DNA of 63,322 bases from Selaginella moellendorffii (Eukaryota; Streptophyta; Lycopodiopsida; Selaginellales; Selaginellaceae). Shown piece after piece: positions 16,814 through 27,049 of the stretch (position 1 is the stretch's first letter; every line of letters starts with the position of its first letter). The stretch is taken from NCBI RefSeq assembly GCF_000143415.4, contig NW_003314462.1:1-63322 (forward strand), read 5' to 3'. Below the pieces are notes generated by a model. That model saw nothing but the letters and a program-made list of their open reading frames with translations, did no database searches and was not told the origin of the DNA. A program made the translations under genes and the position numbers.

Positions 16814-19633
16814 ATGCCAGCGACGCCACCGCCACCTTTACCATCTGCTGCTCTAGTGCCTATTCCAGACAGTCACGACGTCATGGACCCCTCACCGCTC
16901 ATGCCACCAGGGCCAGCAGCACCAGGGAGCTCCAACCACGCCATGGCTACTGCAGAGACAGGTTACGCTCCAGTTCCTCCAGCTCCAGTGCTCCAATTTG
17001 AGCTGGGAACCACGTCACGAGCTACCTCGTCGCGTGAACACTCCCAGCTCCTCGCTGAGGCCATCTACGACGAACGTGCGTCGCACCGACCACTCTCGCC
17101 GTACCTCAAGCGAGTTCTGGACACTAGACGTGCGCTGCGGCTCCGCACCACGCATGTCATCACGGCTCACATTGAGACGCGTCTGGAGAACCTAGAGCAA
17201 GACGACACTCTTTCGAGTGTTGCCAACTTTTTCTGCAATGAGGCACTACGTTCGGCATTGCAGCGACCTCCCACCTCCTCTGACACGGCCACACCACAGA
17301 ACTCCTCGGACTCTGTGGCGCGCAGCCCTGACATGAGCAGGCTGCAGCAGAGTATGAGACACGGTCCACACTCTGCTGCACAGGAGCGCTGCATGGCAAA
17401 CACGGCAGCGTCGCCCGCGGTAAATTGCGACAGCCCGACATCGGAGCAGGAGGTTTCCCAGGCTGAGGGCACTGAGCACGTGGTGCATGTGGAACACGCT
17501 ACTGAGCACGTGGCGCATGTGGAACACGCTGCTGTCCAGCCAATGCGCCGGTTCCCCATGCCGGATCTGCCACGTGCACTTCGAGCCCCACGCCATCAGA
17601 GAGACCTCCGCTCTTTTTACGTGGAAAACTTTCCACATCGCTACGTCAGGTCTCAATTCCAGGATGCGTTTGAGTCCCTCCTACGGGACCGTGGAGCCTA
17701 CCCGCATGGGGTCCTCCCTGCCAACCCTGGCCCCTTGACTGCAGAGCCGAGTGCTACAGCGATGCGACGGATCTTCCCACCACCCGTGGTGCCGAATCCC
17801 GTTTCATCCCCGCCCAGGCCTGCCCCTGCCATGGCAGCAGAGCAGCGACCCCCATCGGAGAGAGGCCTTCCAGGACCTGGCCCACTGCGACAGCCCTTGC
17901 GACAGCCTCCGTCACCCGCGACGCATGGCTCTGTCTCACGACCTGTCCAGCCCAGGCCCACCACGTCCCACCGACAGGAGCAGCCAGTGTCTACGCCTCC
18001 GCGCCCGACACCTTCGCCGCGGACTCGACGAACACCTCCTCACACCTCGATGCCAGAACGGCCGTCCACACCTCGCTCTCCGGAGGCTGGACCGCCGCCC
18101 CTGACACCACGGGCCTCACCAGCACAGCGGGCACCCTCGACACGCACGACACGGACGCAGGCATCTCCGCGTGCAGCATCACAGGAGCTGCGACGTCCTC
18201 CCCCTGCTCCAGTGGACCCTCCGGTTGCTCCGCCACCGCGAGACCACCCAGCAGCACAGGGGACACGCACAGATGCTGAGGCCATCCCTCCCCAGCCAGA
18301 GCGATGCTCAGGCCAGCCAGCTCCGGGACGAACGCCCGAGCCACCGGCTGCGCCACCTCCGCCACTGGCCACTGGAGCAGAAGATGGCTACACACTTGGA
18401 GGCTTCAAGAACATCGATGGAGCCTTCAACAGCATCCTTGCGAGCTCCCTGCGAGAATTTCTGCAGGAGTACAACACTCTGGTGTCGTCGAGATCAGCTC
18501 TCCAGGGCCTCAAGGACCTGAAAGAGCAGAAGAAACGCCCGCAGTCGCTCCGCACACGCCCACCGAAGCTCAAGGTGTCTCGACATGCCCAGGACGGCCT
18601 CACGAGCAGAATTGCTGAGGCGCACGAGCGCTACCTCACGGAGCTGCACGACATTCTCATTAAGGCTCGCGAGGACGAGATCGAGACACTCCAGAGGCTC
18701 GTCTCCTCGGGTCTCAGGGATCTCTTTCGCAGCCGACTCGAGGATCTTGTCACCTCCACACTCAGCTACTGCAGCGCCACAGAGCACGATGCCGTCTACC
18801 ACCACCTGCTCGCCCTCAAACAACGGTGTACCCTCAAGTTCCACACTGAGACATCGTTCTTTATGGCCGGCAAGGGAATCGAGCACCGAGCGCAGACGAC
18901 AGCGACGCGGCGATTGGAGGAAGCCATCGATGCGGCGAACGCCTCTGCGGATGCCCTCCCCAAAGAGCAGACCATGGCAGAGCTTGTGAACGCCGCTGTT
19001 ACGAAGGCCCTCCAAAGCCAGCGACATGCCACGCCGTCGAATGCAGGAAAAAAGAAGAGAAAGCGAGAAAAGAAGAACAAAGCGCGAGAGCAACGTGACG
19101 GCACACCGGGTAAGCATGCGCAGGAATCGAGCAAGAGGCACCGCGTCTCCTTCGCCGCCAACGCCGACGAAGCTGGATCCCGGTCGGCAACACCCGCCCG
19201 CAATGACCAGGGAAACGGACAGCGGCGGAACGGGGCTACTGGGACTCCTCCCACCCGTTCCGCTGCATCGGCTTCTTCTTCGAGGGGGACTCCGCGCCGG
19301 ACATCTCCAGCCCGGCCTGGTTCCCGCGAAAAGAATGCTGGACGCGATGGCCCTCACCGTTCTGGCCGCAGCAGCTCCCCACAGCGGCGCCCACGCTCCA
19401 CGACACCGGCACCGGTCACCTCAGGTCCCCAGCGACCTCGAGGACGTTCACCGACCAGAGGCAGCAAGGGAGCTCGCACACGCAGCCCTCGACCTCGCCC
19501 TGGACGGAGCCAGACCCCTGCCAGCCGCAGGAGCAGGACCCCAGCACCACGACGCCGCTCTCGCTCGCGCTCACGTTCGCCAACCGCCAAAGTCCCCATG
19601 AGGGGAATCCTCAAGACTACTGGTCACCACTGA
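16814..19633 (+). CDS. PLE ORF1 (copy F)
   Basis: Open, same length and layout as the E protein. Diagnostic differences (SPLMPP, EHVVHVEHA, GPLRQP, DGTPG) are largely shared with copy J, and VPMRGILK is private near the C-terminus. ATG chosen at 16,814. Function as for E: an inferred RNA-binding partner of the RT. Confidence 0.83.
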   Translation: MPATPPPPLPSAALVPIPDSHDVMDPSPLMPPGPAAPGSSNHAMATAETGYAPVPPAPVLQFELGTTSRATSSREHSQLLAEAIYDERASHRPLSPYLKRVLDTRRALRLRTTHVITAHIETRLENLEQDDTLSSVANFFCNEALRSALQRPPTSSDTATPQNSSDSVARSPDMSRLQQSMRHGPHSAAQERCMANTAASPAVNCDSPTSEQEVSQAEGTEHVVHVEHATEHVAHVEHAAVQPMRRFPMPDLPRALRAPRHQRDLRSFYVENFPHRYVRSQFQDAFESLLRDRGAYPHGVLPANPGPLTAEPSATAMRRIFPPPVVPNPVSSPPRPAPAMAAEQRPPSERGLPGPGPLRQPLRQPPSPATHGSVSRPVQPRPTTSHRQEQPVSTPPRPTPSPRTRRTPPHTSMPERPSTPRSPEAGPPPLTPRASPAQRAPSTRTTRTQASPRAASQELRRPPPAPVDPPVAPPPRDHPAAQGTRTDAEAIPPQPERCSGQPAPGRTPEPPAAPPPPLATGAEDGYTLGGFKNIDGAFNSILASSLREFLQEYNTLVSSRSALQGLKDLKEQKKRPQSLRTRPPKLKVSRHAQDGLTSRIAEAHERYLTELHDILIKAREDEIETLQRLVSSGLRDLFRSRLEDLVTSTLSYCSATEHDAVYHHLLALKQRCTLKFHTETSFFMAGKGIEHRAQTTATRRLEEAIDAANASADALPKEQTMAELVNAAVTKALQSQRHATPSNAGKKKRKREKKNKAREQRDGTPGKHAQESSKRHRVSFAANADEAGSRSATPARNDQGNGQRRNGATGTPPTRSAASASSSRGTPRRTSPARPGSREKNAGRDGPHRSGRSSSPQRRPRSTTPAPVTSGPQRPRGRSPTRGSKGARTRSPRPRPGRSQTPASRRSRTPAPRRRSRSRSRSPTAKVPMRGILKTTGHH

Positions 19634-19698
19634 CCAGTCCGTCTAAGGCTATCCTCGACATTGCGGGACAACGGCCAGTCTCGAAGTTCGAGAACCGA

Positions 19699-21477
19699 GT
19701 GGAGACTGGAGCTGTACACAACCTCTCGAGCAGGACTCTCTCAGCTGCCGAGATCCGTCTCCTCTCCCTCGGCCTGAGGTACATCCCGAACCCGGCACCG
19801 CTCAGAGCCCCACAGATCGTGGAAAGCTCTGATGCTCTCTGCCGAGCCGTCCGACTCCGTCACCTCTTCAAGGACGACGACTCAGCCCTGCCGGAGTTCC
19901 GAGTACCAAACCCGAGCTTCGAGCCGCCTCCAGCACCAGCGCATGTGGAACGACGCCTAGCACACTTGCGAGGCAGCCTGCTCCACAGGCTTGAAGGAGC
20001 ACACAAGCCTCGCTCCTTCGCTCACGGTTGGAAGAAGCGTGCCCTCCGCTCTCTCGCGACGGACACCTCCATCGTCATCAAGCCCGCGGATAAAAACCTT
20101 GGAGCGGTGATTCTGGATCGCGATTGGTACACGAGGGAGGCTCTGCGCCAACTGAACGACCCACTCGTTTATGTGAAGATCCCCTCCGTGCCATCCAAGG
20201 CCCTCCAGGAACGCCTCGCCGAGCTCATCACAAAGTACCGCAGCTGCTCGTGGCTCGACAACTCCACGCAGCAGTTCCTGCTGCACCAGCCCGCCGTACC
20301 CCGGCAGGCTTGCATGCTGTATTTTCTTCCGAAAATACACAAGCAGCCAATAAAGGGCCGGCCAATTGCGAGCTATATCGGCACTTTGTGGGAGCCCCTC
20401 GCGCGGTGGCTTCACCGCCAGCTCTACAACATCCTGCTGAAGCAGCCAACGTTTCTTGCTGATTCGCTCACGCTGCTGCAGGACCTCCTCCACCTACGGC
20501 TCCCACGGGACTGCTGGCTCTTCACGTTCGACGTAGAGAGCCTCTACCCAAGCATCCCCACACGAGAAGGTCTCCAACGCCTCCGCGACTTTGTGTTTGC
20601 CGAGTACGGCAACACCACACGCTCGCGGTTCCTCATGGCTGCGGCTGCCCTCGTTCTGGAGCACAACTACGTGGAGTTTGACGGTAACATCTACCAGCAG
20701 ATCCGCGGCACAGCAATGGGCTCCAACTTCGCGGTGGTCTACGCTTGCCTCTTCCTCTGCTCTCTCGAAGCCGAGTACAAGCATGCCACCAACGACTGGC
20801 CCTTCTACCTACGAAGGTACATAGATGACGGAGTGGGCATTTGGACAGGTACACGAGCAGGCCTCGAACGATGGCTCCGAGGATACGGCACGCTGTGTCC
20901 TTCGATCAAGATCACCTCGGTGATCTCGCTCGAAGAGTTGGATATCCTCGATATCCACTTCTTCAAAGGCCCTCGCTTTGAAGAGACAGGCTGCCTCGAC
21001 TCGTCCACGTTCCAGAAGCCGCTCAACGCCTACCAGTACCTCCCCTGGACGTCGGTTCACCCACGGCACCAAAAAGTGGCATTCATCCGCAGCGAGCTCC
21101 GGAGATACCTCCTCCGTGAGAGCACGGCCGATGGATTCTACGCCATGCGCACGCGGTTCTACCACCGCCTCCGTGCCCGAGGATACCCGACCTCCTTCCT
21201 CCACCACTGCTTCTCCGGCATCTCCTACGACCAGCGACATCAAGCTCTCCTTGCACGTTCGCGCCGCTCTAGCGACGCCTGTCGACGGGCCCCCCTCGCC
21301 TTCAAGCTGCCCTACACACTCCACAGTGCGCAGCTAGGCTTGGGGGACATCCTAAACCCTAAACAGGTGATGGATGAAGCTCCCACAGACACACTCCCCC
21401 GAGTGATCACGTGCTGGAGACGCTCCCCGAACCTCGGTTCATTTCTGGTCAGGGCTAAGCTCCCTCTGCGAGCTTAG
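19699..21477 (+). CDS. PLE ORF2 reverse transcriptase, second subtype (copy F)
   Basis: Intact RT with the same motifs as E and, as in E, no N-terminal ATG. The N-terminal third is of a second subtype shared with G and J (HVERRLAHLRG, LRSLATD, VILDRDWYTREA, KALQERL, LADSLTLL). The region from motif A onward is almost identical to E. The abrupt change in divergence indicates recombination between subfamilies. Confidence 0.92.
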   Translation: METGAVHNLSSRTLSAAEIRLLSLGLRYIPNPAPLRAPQIVESSDALCRAVRLRHLFKDDDSALPEFRVPNPSFEPPPAPAHVERRLAHLRGSLLHRLEGAHKPRSFAHGWKKRALRSLATDTSIVIKPADKNLGAVILDRDWYTREALRQLNDPLVYVKIPSVPSKALQERLAELITKYRSCSWLDNSTQQFLLHQPAVPRQACMLYFLPKIHKQPIKGRPIASYIGTLWEPLARWLHRQLYNILLKQPTFLADSLTLLQDLLHLRLPRDCWLFTFDVESLYPSIPTREGLQRLRDFVFAEYGNTTRSRFLMAAAALVLEHNYVEFDGNIYQQIRGTAMGSNFAVVYACLFLCSLEAEYKHATNDWPFYLRRYIDDGVGIWTGTRAGLERWLRGYGTLCPSIKITSVISLEELDILDIHFFKGPRFEETGCLDSSTFQKPLNAYQYLPWTSVHPRHQKVAFIRSELRRYLLRESTADGFYAMRTRFYHRLRARGYPTSFLHHCFSGISYDQRHQALLARSRRSSDACRRAPLAFKLPYTLHSAQLGLGDILNPKQVMDEAPTDTLPRVITCWRRSPNLGSFLVRAKLPLRA

Positions 21478-22269
21478 CCACGTCTTGTACCGCACTTTGC
21501 AAGACACGGACACTTATGTTTGCATCTTTCTCCGCGTACCCGATGACTCCCAGGGTCTCGCCGATGGACTTCAGGTATGTCCCAAGTCACTCCAGGCCAC
21601 CCCCCTTTCGAGTCAACGCCCGGTCAACGCGGAGTCAACGGTCAGAACGGAATATTCCCCAATATTCCGACTGTATCCCTGTTGACCGAGTCAAAACGGC
21701 ATATACCCTTGGATTCTGCTCTTCCTTCCGATCGTGAATATGTGAGTTTCAACTCTGAACTCCACACACGACTCGTGGAAAAGCATGTTTTCCATTAAAA
21801 CGGCGCCGCTCCCTCGACATCGGCGACACATGCCGACAGCTCGCAGGATGGCTCTCCCCCATGTAACCGCTGGACTCCGGGTATGTATGAGTGACCTCAG
21901 GCCCTCCACCATCCCAGTCCACACACGGTCAACGCGGGGTCAACGGTCAACGACCGAATATTCCGAGAATATTCCCTGCAAAGTGAACCACGTTTTTCGC
22001 CCCCGGGTACGTACAAGTGACACAAGCATTGTGGACGTAACGCATGCATCATATCATGCCGCGTTTACAAGTTATCTTGCGTCGAAGGTACGTCACCCGC
22101 CGGACGAACGCTTACTGTCTTCGGCGATTCGCCGAAGTCATTCTCCGCGACTACCACTGCTGTGGAGTAACCAACACCAGCTGTGCTACGTTCGCATCCT
22201 CGCGAGCCAACGCCGCCATGCACCTCGCATGGCTGCCACTCGGACTCGCGCCACGTGACAGAGCCAGAA

Positions 22270-22275
22270 TATAAG
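22270..22275 (+). promoter_or_regulatory. TATA-like box of copy F, upstream of complete copy G
   Basis: TATAAG at the conserved distance from the ribozyme and about 280 bp before the first base of copy G. Confidence 0.5.
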
Positions 22276-22322
22276 TAGAGCCGGCACCGAGCTAGGGTTA
22301 GGGTAGACGTTAGACGACTACA

Positions 22323-22363
22323 CCCGGCTGATGAGTCCCAAAAAGGACGAAACCGGTCTCGGG
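22323..22363 (+). ncRNA. Hammerhead ribozyme (copy F, 5' of copy G)
   Basis: Identical core; predicted cut after 22358. Confidence 0.9.
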
Positions 22364-23854
22364 TTGTCTCTTGTCTTCTCCCTCGCTCGCGAATGAATGA
22401 AAATTCATTCTCTTGCCTCCTCTACTTGCTCTCGATCACGCCGTCTCGACAACGGCACACGGAGAATGTGGATTGCACAAAGTGGCGCCGCGATCTCGCC
22501 GGATTGCAGCACCACGGGGTGCCTTTGACCCTAAACGCCTAAACGCGCCTAAATCCTAAACTCTCTGCGGTTCAAAAGCATCCAAGCGGGCCTCACCAGC
22601 TTTGCTTGGTTGCAAAAGTACATCCCACGCACCAAGTAAGCTTAAGTTCTCACATTGTTTCTCTTGTCTCCAACAGAATCCAGTAAATTCGAACAAGAAT
22701 CTCCTAGAATCGGACCTCTCTGCCAATGGAAGGCCAACACAACTCCATGCATTGGCTCTGGAACAGGAGAAACGAGCCACAATGCCCCTCACTCCCCTCG
22801 CACGGGTCTGGCACAGCAAATCTCCAGGCCGGGCATTTGTACTGGCCTCTGCGCGCTGCATCCCACCGCCAGAGTGCCACAAGAATCCCCACCCGGAGCT
22901 GCTCACTGCCACTAAGAGTCTGGGAGCTAGCTTGAAATCTCCACTTAGCAGTTCTCCTGGCGTCTAGCGCAGCCCAGCTCCCCTGTTTTGGGTCCGGCAC
23001 AGCAAATCCCTCACAAGGGCTTTTTACCTCCTTTGGCTTGCTGCTTCGGCACCACCAAAGGACCACTAAAAACGCCATGAGAATGCTGCCTGCCACTCAG
23101 AGCGCCCAAGCTGCCTAGACATTTGCCACAGAACTGCGAAGAATCCACCCAATCTGAGAGCAAACACACTGCCCGCTCACGTTGCTGCTCTCTCTCCCTT
23201 CTCGCCCATCCTCCACCGTCAGATCCCCTTGATCCAACGGCCCACAACGGTCAAGCACTGAGCGCAAAAAATTCTAAGTCCCCGCACTTAGTTTTTGTCT
23301 CTTGCTTTTTGTCTCTTGTGGCTACGGAGTGGGGAGCAACGGGAGAAAGCACGTGAGCGCAGCAGCTGTGTTTTTGAGCCTGCCAGACTACGGCTTAAGG
23401 TCTGCCCTGCCCTCCCCTCCTCTCTGGAGGAAGGGCTCCTTCGTTCTGTTCCTCCTCGCCTGGGGCTAACCCAAAATCGCCACAGCAGCCGCCACAGCAG
23501 CTCGGCCCTGCCAGCAGCAGCAGCCGCCGACCCAGCCAACGCCAGCAGCTGCCGCGGCCGCCACAGCACGACCAGCTGCCCGCGGCTGCCACACCCAGCG
23601 CTCGGGCGAGCACCCGCCGCCCAACGCGCCGCGGCTTGGCCGGCCCAGCAGCGCCAAGCAGCACCACGGGCTGCTACGCACTGCTGCACGCCGCCAATCG
23701 CCGCCCAGGGCCGCCCCACGCGCCCCCACGCGCGCTGGATAAGCACTCGCCGCCACAACCACCGCCTGGGCAAGCATTCGCTGCCCAACGAGTGGCTGCT
23801 CGGCTCGGCCTAGCAGCGCCAAGCAGCATCACAGGCTGCTGTGCGCTGCTGCAC

Positions 23855-24103
23855 CATCCCGCGCCGCCCAGTACCGCCTGGTACCGCCTGGCATCGCCCT
23901 GCGACGCGCGACGCCGCCCATACCACGCAGTACCGCCCGTACCGCCCGGCACCGCCCAGCGACGCGCTACACCGCCCGGCATCACCCAGCGACGCGCGGT
24001 ACCGCCCAGCGACGCGCGGTACTGCCCGTACCGCCCGGTACCGCCCAGCGACGCGCGGTACCACCCGTACCGCCCGGTACCGCCCCGCGCCGCCCAGCGC
24101 CGC
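23855..24103 (+). repeat. GC-rich minisatellite before ORF1 (copy G)
   Basis: Extra CGGCATCACCCAGCGACGCG-type units compared with E and F, and an upstream deletion. Confidence 0.75.
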
Positions 24104-24164
24104 GCAGCGTCTCTAGCACCGCGGCTGCCCCCAGCACTACGGCTGCCACCAGTGACGCCCAGTG

Positions 24165-26984
24165 ATGCCAGCGACGCCGCCGCCACCTTTACCATCTGCT
24201 GCTCTAGTGCCTATTCCAGACAGTCACGACGTCATGGACCCCTCACTGCTCATGCCACCAGGGCCAGCAGCACCAGGGAGCTCCAACCACGCCATGGCTA
24301 CTGCAGAGACAGGTTACGCTCCAGTTCCTCCAGCTCCAGTGCTCCAATTTGAGCTGGGAACCACGTCACGAGCTACCTCGTCGCGTGAACACTCCCAGCT
24401 CCTCGCTGAGGCCATCTACGACGAACGTGCGTCGCACCGACCACTCTCGCCGTACCTCAAGCGAGTTCTGGACACTAGACGTGCGCTGCGGCTCCGCACC
24501 ACGCATGTCATCACGGCTCACATTGAGACGCGTCTGGAGAACCTAGAGCAAGACGACACTCTTTCGAGTGTTGCCAACTTTTTCTGCAATGAGGCACTAC
24601 GTTCGGCATTGCAGCGACCTCCCACCTCCTCTGACACGGCCACACCACAGAACTCCTCGGACTCTGTGGCGCGCAGCCCTGACATGAGCAGGCTGCAGCA
24701 GAGTATGAGACACGGTCCACACTCTGCTGCACAGGAGCGCTGCATGGCAAACACGGCAGCGTCGCCCGCGGTAAATTGCGACAGCCCGACATCGGAGCAG
24801 GAGGTTTCCCAGGCTGAGGGCACTGAACACGTGGTGCATGTGGAACACGCTACTGAGCACGTGGCGCATGTGGAACACGCTGCTGTCCAGCCAATGCGCC
24901 GGTTCCCCATGCCGGATCTGCCACGTGCACTTCGAGCCCCACGCCATCAGAGAGACCTCCGCTCTTTTTACGTGGAAAACTTTCCACATCGCTACGTCAG
25001 GTCTCAATTCCAGGATGCGTTTGAGTCCCTCCTACGGGACCGTGGAGCCTACCCGCATGGGGTCCTCCCTGCCAACCCTGGCCCCTTGACTGCAGAGCCG
25101 AGTGCTACAGCGATGCGACGGATCTTCCCACCACCCGTGGTGCCGAATCCCGTTTCATCACCGCCCAGGCCTGCCCCTGCCATGGCAGCAGAGCAGCGAC
25201 CCCCATCGGAGAGAGGCCTTCCAGGACCTGGCCAACTGCGACAGCCCTTGCGACAGCCTCCGTCACCCGCGACGCATGGCTCTGTCTCACGACCTGTCCA
25301 GCCCAGGCCCACCACGTCCCACCGACAGGAGCAGCCAGTGTCTACGCCTCCGCGCCCGACACCTTCGCCGCGGACTCGACGAACGCCTCCTCACACCTCG
25401 ATGCCAGAACGGCCGTCCACACCTCGCTCTCCGGAGGCTGGACCGCCGCCCCTGACACCACGGGCCTCACCAGCACAGCGGGCACCCTCGACACGCACGA
25501 CACGAACGCAGGCATCTCCGCGTGCAGCGTCGCAGGAGCTGCGACGTCCTCCCCCTGCTCCAGTGGACCCTCCGGTTGCTCCGCCACCGCGAGACCACCC
25601 AGCAGCACAGGGGACACGCACAGATGCTGAGGCCATCCCTCCCCAGCCAGAGCGATGCTCAGGCCAGCCAGCTCCGGGACGAACGCCCGAGCCACCGGCT
25701 GCGCCACCTCCGCCACTGGCCACTGGAGCAGAAGATGGCTACACACTTGGAGGCTTCAAGAACATCGATGGAGCCTTCAACAGCATCCTTGCGAGCTCCC
25801 TGCGAGAATTTCTGCAGGAGTACAACACTCTGGTGTCGTCGAGATCAGCTCTCCAGGGCCTCAAGGACCTGAAAGAGCAGAAGAAACGCCCGCAGTCGCT
25901 CCGCACACGCCCACCGAAGCTCAAGGTGTCTCGACATGCCCAGGACGGCCTCACGAGCAGAATTGCTGAGGCGCACGAGCGCTACCTCACGGAGCTGCAC
26001 GACATTCTCATTAAGGCTCGCGAGGACGAGATCGAGACACTCCAGAGGCTCGTCTCCTCGGGTCTCAGGGATCTCTTTTGCAGCCGACTCGAGGATCTTG
26101 TCACCTCCACACTCAGCTACTGCAGCGCCACGGAGCACGATGCCGTCTACCACCACCTGCTCGCCCTCAAACAACGGTGTACCCTCAAGTTCCACACTGA
26201 GACATCGTTCTTTATGGCCGGCAAGGGAATCGAGCACCGAGCGCAGACGACAGCGACGCGGCGATTGGAGGAAGCCATCGATGCGGCGAACGCCTCTGCG
26301 GATGCCCTCCCCAAAGAGCAGACCATGGCAGAGCTTGTGAACGCCGCTGTTACGAAGGCCCTCCAAAGCCAGCGACATGCCACGCCGTCGAATGCAGGAA
26401 AAAAGAAGAGAAAGCGAGAAAAGAAGAACAAAGCGCGAGAGCAACGTGACAGCACACCGGGTAAGCATGCGCAGGAATCGAGCAAGAGGCACCGCGTCTC
26501 CTTCGCCGCCAACGCCGACGAAGCTGGATCCCGGTCGGCAACACCCGCCCGCAATGACCAGGGAAACGGACAGCGGCGGAACGGGGCTACTGGGACTCCT
26601 CCCACCCGTTCCGCTGCATCGGCTTCTTCTTCGAGGGGGACTCCGCGCCGGACATCTCCAGCCCGGCCTGGTTCCCGCGAAAAGAATGCTGGACGCGATG
26701 GCCCTCACCGTTCTGGCCGCAGCAGCTCCCCACAGCGGCGCCCACGCTCCACGACACCGGCACCGGTCACCTCAGGTCCCCAGCGACCTCGAGGACGTTC
26801 ACCGACCAGAGGCAGCAAGGGAGCTCGCACACGCAGCCCTCGACCTCGCCCTGGACGGAGCCAGACCCCTGCCAGCCGCAGGAGCAGGACCCCAGCACCA
26901 CGACGCCGCTCTCGCTCGCGCTCACGTTCGCCAACCGCCAAAGTCCCCGTGAAGGGAATCCTCAAGACTACTGGTCACCACTGA
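24165..26984 (+). CDS. PLE ORF1 (copy G)
   Basis: Open frame of about 939 residues, closely matching copy E (SLLMPP, GQLRQP, DSTPG). One private substitution, LFCSRLEDL for LFRSRLEDL, lies in the helical region. Layout and inferred role as in E. Confidence 0.83.
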   Translation: MPATPPPPLPSAALVPIPDSHDVMDPSLLMPPGPAAPGSSNHAMATAETGYAPVPPAPVLQFELGTTSRATSSREHSQLLAEAIYDERASHRPLSPYLKRVLDTRRALRLRTTHVITAHIETRLENLEQDDTLSSVANFFCNEALRSALQRPPTSSDTATPQNSSDSVARSPDMSRLQQSMRHGPHSAAQERCMANTAASPAVNCDSPTSEQEVSQAEGTEHVVHVEHATEHVAHVEHAAVQPMRRFPMPDLPRALRAPRHQRDLRSFYVENFPHRYVRSQFQDAFESLLRDRGAYPHGVLPANPGPLTAEPSATAMRRIFPPPVVPNPVSSPPRPAPAMAAEQRPPSERGLPGPGQLRQPLRQPPSPATHGSVSRPVQPRPTTSHRQEQPVSTPPRPTPSPRTRRTPPHTSMPERPSTPRSPEAGPPPLTPRASPAQRAPSTRTTRTQASPRAASQELRRPPPAPVDPPVAPPPRDHPAAQGTRTDAEAIPPQPERCSGQPAPGRTPEPPAAPPPPLATGAEDGYTLGGFKNIDGAFNSILASSLREFLQEYNTLVSSRSALQGLKDLKEQKKRPQSLRTRPPKLKVSRHAQDGLTSRIAEAHERYLTELHDILIKAREDEIETLQRLVSSGLRDLFCSRLEDLVTSTLSYCSATEHDAVYHHLLALKQRCTLKFHTETSFFMAGKGIEHRAQTTATRRLEEAIDAANASADALPKEQTMAELVNAAVTKALQSQRHATPSNAGKKKRKREKKNKAREQRDSTPGKHAQESSKRHRVSFAANADEAGSRSATPARNDQGNGQRRNGATGTPPTRSAASASSSRGTPRRTSPARPGSREKNAGRDGPHRSGRSSSPQRRPRSTTPAPVTSGPQRPRGRSPTRGSKGARTRSPRPRPGRSQTPASRRSRTPAPRRRSRSRSRSPTAKVPVKGILKTTGHH

Positions 26985-27049
26985 CCAGTCCGTCTAAGGC
27001 CACCCTCGACATCGCAGGACAACGGCCAGTCTCGAAGTTCGAGAACCGA

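Larger units (their letters stand above)
16018..22553 (+). mobile_element. PLE copy F (leader-truncated, both ORFs intact), joined to copy G
   Basis: The left edge breaks into the leader at TTTTGAGCCTGCC, about 820 bp into the unit. Everything downstream is present. The 3' terminus is joined directly to the 5' start of copy G with the same GCGCCTAAATCCTAAACTC junction as D-E and I-J. Confidence 0.9.
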